Positions 5,032-10,904 of a DNA stretch of 10,904 nucleotides are shown piece by piece. This stretch comes from CAYJPV01 sp964396055. Lineage in GTDB: Bacteria; Acidobacteriota; Vicinamibacteria; Vicinamibacterales; JAKQTR01. The position numbers and the translations under genes are program-made. A model generated the notes under the pieces. It saw only the letters and a list, made by a program, of their open reading frames with translations. It had not been told where the DNA came from and did no database searches. The DNA lies in assembly GCA_964396055.1 (NCBI GenBank), contig CAYNDV010000148.1, forward strand, positions 1 to 10,904, given 5' to 3'. Position 1 is the first letter of the stretch. Each line of letters starts with the position of its first letter.

Positions 5032-6003
5032 ATGAAAGGTCAGCACTACAGCCGGCATACGGTCGCACTGCGGGCGGAATTGGGCGCTGCCGTTCCCCGC
5101 GCGGTCCTGCGACGCCTCCATCGCAGGACGGCCTGGCGCCACCTGGCGGTGGCGGGCCGGCAGTTCGCCCTGCTGGGGATCTGCACCTGGGCGCTGGTTG
5201 GCGCCGATCGCCCGTGGCTCTGGATTCCCCTCGCCGTCGTGCAGGGCTTCACGGTGTTCAACTTCACGGTGCTGCTGCACGAGGTGGTGCACCACGCCGT
5301 CTTCGCCAGGCGGCGCCCGGCGGCCGAGCGCGCCCTGGCGTGGCTGTACGCGGTGCCCAGCGGCATCTCGGCCTCGCAGTTCACCCGCTGGCACCTCGAT
5401 CACCATGCGGAACTGGGGTCGCCGGACGACGATCCCAAGCGGCGCCACCTCTCGCCCAGGGTGAACGCCCGGTGGTACAAGCTGCTCTACTGCACGCCGG
5501 CGCTCTTCCCGATCTACTTCCGGGCCGCGCGCCGCGAGGCCGCGGGGTACGATGCACGGCTGCGGGCGCGGATCGCGCGCGAGCGGTGGACGGCCATCGC
5601 CGCGCACCTGGGCGTGCTGGCGGCCCTGACGTGGGCCGCCGGCTGGGACGCCGCGGTGCGGGCCTACGTCATCCCGGTGTTCTTCGTCTTCCCGGTGGCG
5701 TTCACCCTCAACCGGCTGGGGCAGCACTACAGCATCGATCCCGCTGACCCCGCGGGCTGGTCCACGCTGATGCGCGGCCACTGGTTCTGGGACCGGGCCT
5801 TCCTGAACTCGAACTACCACCTCGAGCACCACTACTTCCCCGGTGTGCCCTTCTACCGCCTGCCGGCCCTGCAGCGCGCGCTCCTGCCGTTCTTCGCGGC
5901 GCGGGGTCTGCGGTGGCAGACCTACGGCAGCCTCCTGCGCGGGTGGTTCGTCGACAACCAGCGGCCGCACGCGGACTGGGGCGGGGCCCGGCCGGGGGCC
6001 TGA
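5029..6003 (+). CDS. Membrane fatty acid desaturase
   Basis: This 324-residue integral membrane di-iron enzyme should introduce a double bond into a fatty acyl chain. The three histidine boxes are complete: H84-EVV-H88-H89, H122-LD-H125-H126 and H264-LE-H267-H268, the last inside NSNYHLEHHYFPGVPFYRLP. The order and spacing match the acyl-lipid/acyl-CoA desaturase family, and LNRLGQHYS before box three also fits. Hydrophobic segments lie at about 46-82 (before box one) and 197-232. Related carotenoid-modifying enzymes share the boxes, so the substrate is not certain. There is no Shine-Dalgarno sequence: the upstream DNA is the 8-bp inverted repeat, whose last unit supplies ATG 5029 (a second ATG follows at 5032). 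No promoter is seen between it and the lectin-like gene, so it either depends on read-through across the hairpin or has an unrecognised promoter. Confidence 0.88.
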   Translation: MMKGQHYSRHTVALRAELGAAVPRAVLRRLHRRTAWRHLAVAGRQFALLGICTWALVGADRPWLWIPLAVVQGFTVFNFTVLLHEVVHHAVFARRRPAAERALAWLYAVPSGISASQFTRWHLDHHAELGSPDDDPKRRHLSPRVNARWYKLLYCTPALFPIYFRAARREAAGYDARLRARIARERWTAIAAHLGVLAALTWAAGWDAAVRAYVIPVFFVFPVAFTLNRLGQHYSIDPADPAGWSTLMRGHWFWDRAFLNSNYHLEHHYFPGVPFYRLPALQRALLPFFAARGLRWQTYGSLLRGWFVDNQRPHADWGGARPGA

Positions 6004-6017
6004 CGCCGGGCGTCCGG

Positions 6018-6036
6018 GTGGGACCTGTGTGGGACC
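6018..6036. promoter_or_regulatory. Direct repeat upstream of the acyl-CoA dehydrogenase promoter
   Basis: GTGGGACC occurs at 6018-6025 and again at 6029-6036, with starts exactly 11 bp apart, about one helical turn. The pair ends just before where a -35 hexamer would lie (about 6038-6043) for the -10 at 6061. This is a typical place for an activator to bind the same face of DNA, so it is a candidate site for a regulator of the downstream operon. It could also be chance. Confidence 0.4.
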
Positions 6037-6057
6037 CTTCCCCTCGCCCCTCCCGGA

Positions 6058-6066
6058 TGGTACAGT
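6058..6066 (+). promoter_or_regulatory. Extended -10 promoter of the acyl-CoA dehydrogenase operon
   Basis: TGGTACAGT is an extended -10 (TG-n-TATAAT with two hexamer mismatches). Transcription would start near 6073, about 7 nt before ATG 6080, so the mRNA would be nearly leaderless. This agrees with the absence of a Shine-Dalgarno sequence. Confidence 0.55.
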
Positions 6067-6079
6067 CGAGCCAGCGGCC

Positions 6080-7228
6080 ATGGATGTGCGACCCACCGAT
6101 CAGCATCGCCTGCTGCGCGCGGCGATCCGGGAGTTTGCGGAGACCGAACTGCGGCCCCACGTCCGCGAGTGGGACGAGGCCCAGGCGTTTCCGCGGGCCC
6201 TCGTGTCGAAGATGGCGGCCCTCGGCCTGATGGGCATCCAGTTTCCCGAAGCCTGGGGCGGGTCGGCGATGTCGGCCATCGAGTACTGCATCTGCATCGA
6301 GGAACTGGCCCGGGTGGATCCGGCGGTGTCGCTGTCGGTGGCGGCCCACAACGGCCTGTGCGCCGCGCACATCGCGATGTTCGGGACCGAGGCCCAGCGG
6401 GATCGGTATCTCACCCCCCTGGCGAAGGGCGAGTGGATCGGGGCGTGGGGCCTCACCGAGCCGACGGCGGGGTCGGATGCAGCGCGCATCCGCACCAGCG
6501 CCGTGCGCGACGGCGACGGCTGGACGATCAACGGGACCAAGACGTTCATCACGCACGGCCGGATCGGGGACGTGGTGGTGGTCATGGCGGTGACGGATCG
6601 CGCGCGGGGCCATCGCGGGATTTCCGCCTTCATCGTCGAACGGGGCACCCCCGGCCTGGCCGCGGGGCGCAAGGAAGACAAACTGGGCATGCGCGCCAGC
6701 GACACCAGCGAAGTGATCTTCCGGGATTGCCGCGTGGGTCCCGACGCGCTGCTGGGCGCCGAGCACGAGGGATTCATCAACACGCTGCAGGTGCTGGACG
6801 CGGGCCGCATCGGCATCGCGGCGCTGGCGGTGGGCCTGGCGCAGGGCGCCTACGAGGACGCGCGGCAGTACGCGCTCGAACGCACGCAGTTCGGGCAGCC
6901 TATTGCCGCGTTCCAGGCGGTGCAGTGGAAACTGGTCGATCTCGCGACGCGCATCGAGGCGGCGCGGCTGCTCACCTACCGCGCCGCGGATCTCAAGGAC
7001 CGCGGCGTGCGCACGTCGCGCGAGTCGGCCATGGCGAAACTGATGTCGAGTGAAGTGGCCGTGCGCGCCGCGGAGGAGAACGTCCAGATCCACGGCGGCT
7101 ACGGATTTGTGAAAGACTATCCGGCCGAGAAGTTCTTCCGTGACGTCAAGCTGACGACGATCGGTGAAGGCACGAGCGAGATCCAGCGCCTCGTCATCGC
7201 CCGGCAGCTTCTCGCCGAACCAGCCTGA
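6080..7228 (+). CDS. Acyl-CoA dehydrogenase (short/branched-chain type)
   Basis: This 382-residue flavoenzyme oxidises acyl-CoA to 2-enoyl-CoA and passes electrons to electron-transfer flavoprotein. Its length is standard. The FAD/substrate signature GLTEPTAGSD (124-133), the WTINGTKTFITHG strand, the RTQFGQPIAAFQAVQWKL helix and IHGGYGFVKDYPAEKFFRD are all present. The catalytic base is E363 in IGEGTSEIQ, the position used by short- and medium-chain enzymes rather than the isovaleryl type. Substrate chain length cannot be read from sequence alone. The MeaB and methylmalonyl-CoA epimerase genes that follow suggest a branched-chain or short acyl-CoA that ends in propionyl- or methylmalonyl-CoA. 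The frame is open upstream to 5843 within the desaturase gene, but ATG 6080 starts the conserved N-terminus and fits the promoter. The next gene begins 5 bp after its stop. Confidence 0.93.
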   Translation: MDVRPTDQHRLLRAAIREFAETELRPHVREWDEAQAFPRALVSKMAALGLMGIQFPEAWGGSAMSAIEYCICIEELARVDPAVSLSVAAHNGLCAAHIAMFGTEAQRDRYLTPLAKGEWIGAWGLTEPTAGSDAARIRTSAVRDGDGWTINGTKTFITHGRIGDVVVVMAVTDRARGHRGISAFIVERGTPGLAAGRKEDKLGMRASDTSEVIFRDCRVGPDALLGAEHEGFINTLQVLDAGRIGIAALAVGLAQGAYEDARQYALERTQFGQPIAAFQAVQWKLVDLATRIEAARLLTYRAADLKDRGVRTSRESAMAKLMSSEVAVRAAEENVQIHGGYGFVKDYPAEKFFRDVKLTTIGEGTSEIQRLVIARQLLAEPA

Positions 7229-7233
7229 CCGGC

Positions 7234-8214
7234 ATGAACCAGACACCCGTGTCCGCAGGGCCCCTGCCGCTCGCCGAACGCGTGCGCCGGGGCGACATCC
7301 GGGCGGTGGCCCGGGCCATCTCGCTCATCGAGGACGAGGCGCCGGAGGCGGCCGCCCTCGTCCGGACGCTGTTCCCGCTGACGGGCCAGGCGTACCTCGT
7401 TGGGGTCACCGGCCCGCCCGGCGCCGGCAAGAGCACGCTGGTGGATCGCCTCACGGCGGGGCTGCGCGCGCGACACGAGCCCGTGGGCGTGCTCGCGGTC
7501 GACCCGACCAGCCCCTACACGGGCGGCGCGATCCTCGGTGACCGGGTCCGGATGCAGGCCCACGCCGGCGACGACGGCGTGTTTATCCGGAGCATGGCCA
7601 CGCGCGGGCACCTGGGCGGGCTCGCCCGGGCCACGCACGAGGCGGCCCTGGTGCTGGATGCCGCAGGCAAGTCGTGGGTCCTCATCGAGACCGTGGGCGT
7701 GGGGCAGGACGAGGTGGACGTGGTGCGCACGGCCGACGTGTCGGTGGTCACCCTGGTGCCGGGTACCGGCGACGAGGTGCAGGCGCTGAAGGCCGGCATC
7801 ATGGAGATCGCGGACATCTTCGTCGTGAACAAGGCCGACCGCGACGGGGCGGATCGCCTGGTGGCGTCCATCGAGGCGATGCTCGCCCTTGGCGACTACG
7901 GCCCTGACGACTGGAAGCCGCCCATCGTGCGCACGCAGGCCACCACGGGGGCCGGCGTGCCGGATCTGCTGGACGCCGTGGACCGGTTCCGCGCCCACAG
8001 CCAGGCCGAGCGCGCCTCGCGCCGGCGGGTGCGCAACGCGTTCCGGCTCCGGGAACTGCTGGCCAGCCGCTTCGTGGACCATGCGCTGCACCACGTGCTG
8101 GCGGCCGGTGAACTCGACGAGATGCTCGATCGGATCGCCGCGCGGGACCTGGATCCGTACACGGCCGCGGCGGACGTGCTGGCGCGGGCGATCGGGCGCA
8201 AGGAGGCATCGTGA
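7234..8214 (+). CDS. meaB: MeaB/ArgK-family GTPase, methylmalonyl-CoA mutase chaperone
   Basis: This 326-residue G3E P-loop GTPase belongs to the MeaB/MMAA group. It is known to gate adenosylcobalamin loading of methylmalonyl-CoA mutase and to protect or rescue the enzyme from inactivation. Motifs: P-loop GPPGAGKST (60-68), the MeaB signature DPTSPYTGGAILGDRVRM (90-107), ETVGVGQ switch (152-158) and NKAD base recognition (199-202). The C-terminal helices resemble the dimerisation arm. Older annotations call this family ArgK or LAO transport ATPase, which is misleading. The mutase subunits are not in the window, so the partner is encoded elsewhere, possibly upstream of or beyond the window. 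Its TGA overlaps the GTG of the epimerase gene by 4 bp, so the two are translationally coupled. ATG 7234 has no clear ribosome binding site and probably relies on coupling to the gene before it. Confidence 0.93.
   Translation: MNQTPVSAGPLPLAERVRRGDIRAVARAISLIEDEAPEAAALVRTLFPLTGQAYLVGVTGPPGAGKSTLVDRLTAGLRARHEPVGVLAVDPTSPYTGGAILGDRVRMQAHAGDDGVFIRSMATRGHLGGLARATHEAALVLDAAGKSWVLIETVGVGQDEVDVVRTADVSVVTLVPGTGDEVQALKAGIMEIADIFVVNKADRDGADRLVASIEAMLALGDYGPDDWKPPIVRTQATTGAGVPDLLDAVDRFRAHSQAERASRRRVRNAFRLRELLASRFVDHALHHVLAAGELDEMLDRIAARDLDPYTAAADVLARAIGRKEAS
8201..8206 (+). promoter_or_regulatory. Shine-Dalgarno site for the epimerase gene
   Basis: AGGAGG inside the last codons of meaB, 4 nt before GTG 8211, supports the GTG start of the epimerase gene and independent ribosome entry despite the 4-bp overlap. 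Confidence 0.75.
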
Positions 8215-8615
8215 AGGCGACACTGGATCACATCGGCATCGCGGTCAGCGACCTGGGGCAGGCGCTGGCCTTCTACCGGGACGCGCTGGGCCTCGAGATC
8301 GAGGCGCCCGAAGAGGTGGCCTCGCAGCGCGTGCGCGCGTACTTCATTCCCGTGGGCGAGGCGGCCCTCGAGTTGCTCGAGCCGACGGCGCCCGATTCGC
8401 CGATCGCGAAGTTCGTGGAGAAGCGCGGCCCGGGCATCCACCACGTGACGCTGCGCGTGGACGACATCCGGGCGGCGCTCGATCGCCTGAAGGCGAAGGG
8501 CGTGCGCCTCATCGACGCCGAGCCGCGGCCCGGGGCCGAGGGCGCCCTGATCGCGTTCGTGCACCCCGCCAGCACCAACGGCGTGCTGGTCGAACTGAAG
8601 CAGCGGCAGGACTGA
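8211..8615 (+). CDS. mce: Methylmalonyl-CoA epimerase
   Basis: This 134-residue vicinal-oxygen-chelate enzyme converts (2S)- to (2R)-methylmalonyl-CoA, the form used by the mutase, in propionyl-CoA conversion to succinyl-CoA. Two beta-alpha-beta-beta-beta halves are visible. Likely metal ligands are H7 (LDHIGIAV), E54 (in ALELLEP), H77 or H78 (GIHHVTLRVDD) and E128 (GVLVEL). The DSPIAKFVEKRGPGIHH and HPASTNGVLVEL blocks are characteristic of the epimerase rather than other glyoxalase-fold proteins. The start is GTG, supported by the upstream AGGAGG, and starting there leaves the standard short MKATLDHIGIAV N-terminus. It overlaps meaB by 4 bp, and mtnP starts 3 bp after its stop. Co-location with meaB strongly supports the function. 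Confidence 0.94.
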   Translation: MKATLDHIGIAVSDLGQALAFYRDALGLEIEAPEEVASQRVRAYFIPVGEAALELLEPTAPDSPIAKFVEKRGPGIHHVTLRVDDIRAALDRLKAKGVRLIDAEPRPGAEGALIAFVHPASTNGVLVELKQRQD

Positions 8616-8618
8616 CCC

Positions 8619-9485
8619 ATGGCCATCGAGATCGGCATCATCGGCGGCAGCGGCCTCTATGACATGGCCGAACTGCAGGAGCGGCAGGACGTCACCCTGA
8701 GCACGCCGTTCGGGGCGCCCTCGGGCCCGTACATCACCGGGACCCTGCGCGGGCGGCGGGTGGCCTTCCTCGCGCGGCACGGCGCGGGGCACCGCATCCT
8801 GCCCTCCGACCTGAACTTCCGGGCGAACATCTTCGGGTTCAAGGTCCTGGGCGTGGAGCGCCTCCTGTCGGCGAGCGCGGTGGGCAGCCTCCGGGAGGAC
8901 TACCGCCCGCTCGACATCGTCATTCCCGATCAGTTCTTCGATCGCACGCGCGGGCGGATCAGCACGTTCTTCGGGCGGGGGCTGGCGGCCCACGTGGGAT
9001 TCGCCCACCCGATCTGCGGCGAACTGGCGGGCGTGGCCCGTGACGCGGCGGCGGCCGTGGGCGCCCGGGTGCACGCGTCGGGCACCTACGTCTGCATGGA
9101 AGGCCCCGCGTTCTCGACGCTGGCCGAGTCGAAGCTCTACCGGTCGTGGGGCATGGACATCATCGGGATGACCAACCTGCAGGAGGCGAAACTCGCGCGC
9201 GAGGCCGAGATCTGCTACACGACGATTGCGCTGGTCACCGACTACGACTGCTGGCACCCGGACCACGACAGCGTGACGGTGGAGCTGATCATCGCGAACC
9301 TCCTCCAGAACGCGGCGACGGCCCAGCGGATCATCGCCGAAGCCGTCGGGCGCCTGCCGGGCGAGCGCGGCTGCGGGTGCGGCCGGGCGCTGCAGCACGC
9401 GATCATCACGCGGCCCGAGCACGTGCCCGAGGACGTGAAACGGGACCTGGCGCCCCTCATCGGCAAGTACCTGGGCTCATCATGA
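8619..9485 (+). CDS. mtnP: S-methyl-5'-thioadenosine phosphorylase
   Basis: This 288-residue purine nucleoside phosphorylase-family enzyme splits methylthioadenosine with phosphate into adenine and 5-methylthioribose-1-phosphate. Motifs: IIGGSGLYD (7-15, phosphate site), ARHGAGH (52-58), GTYVCMEGPAFST and IGMTNLQEAKLAREAEICY, then VTDYDCWH. The TDYD aspartates favour a 6-aminopurine, so this is an MTA enzyme rather than an inosine/guanosine phosphorylase. The MTN (not MTT) in the sugar pocket is the variant I associate with many bacterial enzymes. Enzymes of this family can also accept 5'-deoxyadenosine. AGGA at 8608-8611 is spaced 7 nt from ATG 8619. Its TGA overlaps the kinase ATG by 4 bp. 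No other methionine-salvage genes are present here. Confidence 0.93.
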   Translation: MAIEIGIIGGSGLYDMAELQERQDVTLSTPFGAPSGPYITGTLRGRRVAFLARHGAGHRILPSDLNFRANIFGFKVLGVERLLSASAVGSLREDYRPLDIVIPDQFFDRTRGRISTFFGRGLAAHVGFAHPICGELAGVARDAAAAVGARVHASGTYVCMEGPAFSTLAESKLYRSWGMDIIGMTNLQEAKLAREAEICYTTIALVTDYDCWHPDHDSVTVELIIANLLQNAATAQRIIAEAVGRLPGERGCGCGRALQHAIITRPEHVPEDVKRDLAPLIGKYLGSS

Positions 9486-10423
9486 ACATCATCGTCACCG
9501 GTTCGATCGCGTACGACTACCTGATGTCGTTTCCGGGCAGTTTCACCGAGCACCTGCTGCCGGAGCACCTGCAGCGGGTGAGCCTGAGCTTCCTCGTGGA
9601 CACGATGGACAAACGGCGGGGTGGCTGCGCGCCCAACATCGCGTACACCCTGGCGCTGCTGGGCGAGCGCCCGCGGCTGATGGCCACGGCCGGGCAGGAC
9701 TTCGGCGAGTACCGGCAGTGGCTGGACGCCGCCGGCATCGATACGAGCCTCGTGCAGGAGGTGCCCGGCACGTTCACCGCCTCGTTCTTCTGCAGCACCG
9801 ACCGCAGCGGAAACCAGATCGCCTCGTTCTACACCGGGGCCATGGCCCACGCGGGCGAGTTGAGCTTCCGCGCGGCCGGAGGGTGCGACCTGGCGATCAT
9901 CGCGCCCAACGATCCGGGCGCCATGGTGGCCTACGCGCGCGAGTGCCGCGCGCTCGGGATCCCGTACATCTACGATCCGAGCCAGCAGGTGGCGCGCATG
10001 AGCGGCGAGGATCTGAAGGACGGCGTCATCGGGGCGCACATCGTCATCTGCAACGACTACGAGTACGAGATCCTGCGCGAGAAGACCGGGCTCGATGCGG
10101 CGGCCATGCTGGCGCACGCGGACGCGGTGGTCGTGACCCGGGGCGAGCACGGGACCTCGATCGTGCGCCGGGACGGCACAATCGCCATCCCCGCGGTGCC
10201 GCCGTCGGCCATCGTCGATCCCACCGGCGTCGGGGATGCGTTCCGCGGCGGCCTCATGAAGGGGCTGGCGGCCGGCGCGGGCTACGACGTGGCCGGCCGG
10301 CTGGGCAGCGTGGCGGCCACCTACGCCCTCGAGCACATGGGCGGGACGAGCCACACCTATACCCGCGACGCGTTTGCGTCGCGCTACGCGGCGCAGTTCG
10401 GCCCCCTGCCGATTGCGCTGTAG
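9482..10423 (+). CDS. PfkB-family kinase, adenosine kinase-like
   Basis: This 313-residue ribokinase-fold enzyme has the N-terminal glycine motif GGCAPN (47-52) that closes on the sugar and the C-terminal DPTGVGDAFRGG (from 246), with catalytic base D252 and its anion hole. NDYEYE and VVVTRGEHG are typical of the nucleotide side. The N-terminal TGSIAYDYLMSFPG and FSF-type lid residues resemble bacterial proteins annotated as adenosine or sugar kinases. A nucleoside substrate is favoured by position directly after mtnP, with ATGA overlap. The product of MtnP is already phosphorylated, so the kinase does not obviously act on it. Adenosine from S-adenosylhomocysteine, or another ribosyl compound, is more likely. 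The frame is open upstream inside mtnP to 9146, but ATG 9482 begins the conserved first strand. Substrate confidence is moderate, family confidence high. Confidence 0.85.
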   Translation: MNIIVTGSIAYDYLMSFPGSFTEHLLPEHLQRVSLSFLVDTMDKRRGGCAPNIAYTLALLGERPRLMATAGQDFGEYRQWLDAAGIDTSLVQEVPGTFTASFFCSTDRSGNQIASFYTGAMAHAGELSFRAAGGCDLAIIAPNDPGAMVAYARECRALGIPYIYDPSQQVARMSGEDLKDGVIGAHIVICNDYEYEILREKTGLDAAAMLAHADAVVVTRGEHGTSIVRRDGTIAIPAVPPSAIVDPTGVGDAFRGGLMKGLAAGAGYDVAGRLGSVAATYALEHMGGTSHTYTRDAFASRYAAQFGPLPIAL

Positions 10424-10445
10424 CCGCGAGGCGGGCAGACGCGCC

Positions 10446-10904
10446 ATGGCACGAGCCGCCCCTTGGGTGTGCGCCGTCGCGGCGGCAGCCTGGCTGGCAG
10501 GGATGCTGGCGGCGCCCGTGTGGCTGGCCGCTCCGTCGGGACCGCGACCCGTGGCGTTCGCGATTGCCGCGGCCTACCAGGCGGGATCGTACCTCTGCCA
10601 CCAGGACCCGGCACGTTCGTTCGCGGCCGCCGGCATGCCGCTGCCCGTCTGCGCCCGCTGCACCGGCCTCTATGCCGGAGCCGTCATCGGGGCCGTGGCG
10701 GCCCTGGCGACGCGCCGGCGATCCGTCATCGGCACCTTCGCCGGGGTTCGTGCCGTCCTGGTGCTCGCGGCCTTCCCGACGGCCGCCCTGTGGCTGGCCG
10801 AGTGGGCGGCGGGCGTGATCGTGGGTAACGCCACCCGGTGTATCGGCGCAGTGCCGCTGGGCGCGGCGGTGGCGTGGCTGCTCTCGCGGCTGGCCGGCGG
10901 GGGA
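10446..10904 (+). CDS. DUF2085 membrane protein (partial, cut by the window edge)
   Basis: The first 153 codons are present with no stop before the window ends. The protein starts with a hydrophobic segment (about 8-29). It then carries the DUF2085 hallmark: C51-H-Q ... RSF ... LPVC69-AR-C72-TGLYAG (49-78), two further hydrophobic segments (about 100-126), and NATRCIGAVPLGAAVAWLL. The conserved CHQ and CxxC residues look like a metal site near the membrane, but the function of the family is unknown to me. ATG 10446 is 22 bp after the kinase stop, so it probably belongs to the same operon. The right end of the gene is outside the window. Confidence 0.8.
   Translation, partial: MARAAPWVCAVAAAAWLAGMLAAPVWLAAPSGPRPVAFAIAAAYQAGSYLCHQDPARSFAAAGMPLPVCARCTGLYAGAVIGAVAALATRRRSVIGTFAGVRAVLVLAAFPTAALWLAEWAAGVIVGNATRCIGAVPLGAAVAWLLSRLAGGG

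Noticed and set aside
6002..6014. GACGC...GCGTC hairpin right after the desaturase stop codon
   Set aside because: Only a 5-bp stem with a 4-nt or shorter loop and no T-run. Such pairs are common by chance here.
4729..7246. Long minus-strand frames (4729-6096 and 5708-7246) opposite the desaturase and acyl-CoA dehydrogenase genes
   Set aside because: No recognisable motifs. Both lie opposite well-supported genes, and one crosses the intergenic repeat array, so they are shadows of codon bias.
7896..10447. Minus-strand frames 7896-9422 and 9242-10447
   Set aside because: Each lies opposite genes with clear catalytic motifs, and their translations are compositionally biased and motif-free.

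Overview
The window is a very GC-rich, densely coded bacterial chromosomal segment with twelve genes, one of them cut by the right edge. Eleven genes are on the plus strand and one is on the minus strand. The codon bias leaves long open frames on the opposite strand, which are shadows. Gene content (sigma-70 family factor, HemW, secreted proteins, an acyl-CoA dehydrogenase/MeaB/methylmalonyl-CoA epimerase block, MTA phosphorylase, a PfkB kinase and a DUF2085 protein) fits an aerobic, Gram-negative-type soil bacterium. Acidobacteriota (Vicinamibacteria-like) is my best guess, but this is inference only. There are no RNA genes, insertion sequences, CRISPR arrays or prophage genes.

Left block (1-3096): a short sigma-70 family factor, a DnaC/DnaI-type helicase-loader ATPase with an N-terminal cysteine motif, and the radical-SAM heme chaperone HemW. 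The last codons of hemW contain a well-formed intrinsic terminator whose T-run encodes part of the C-terminus and ends just before the stop codon.

Middle block (3100-6003): three small exported proteins of unknown role and a membrane desaturase. The first is a secreted protein with a QAAPA linker and a strong ribosome binding site. It faces a minus-strand outer-membrane beta-barrel-like gene, with a GC-rich hairpin between the two. The barrel gene and a secreted protein with a LecA/PA-IL-like lectin domain diverge from one small AT-rich island that can be read as a -10 element on both strands. Between the lectin-like gene and the desaturase lies an 8-bp-periodic GGCCGTTC/GGCCGAAC array. It forms a 36-bp imperfect inverted repeat, starts in one gene's stop codon and ends in the next gene's start codon.

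Right block (6058-10904): a tightly packed probable operon behind an extended -10 promoter. Its order is acyl-CoA dehydrogenase, MeaB GTPase, methylmalonyl-CoA epimerase, S-methyl-5'-thioadenosine phosphorylase, adenosine-kinase-like PfkB kinase and a DUF2085 membrane protein (partial). Junctions are 5, -4, 3, -4 and 22 bp. The first three genes point to branched-chain acyl or propionate breakdown through methylmalonyl-CoA and an adenosylcobalamin mutase. The next two handle nucleosides derived from S-adenosylmethionine or adenosyl cofactors. The mutase subunits themselves are not in the window.

Several promoters share an extended -10 pattern (TG-n-TAnnnT), and some lie so close to the start codon that leaders would be very short.
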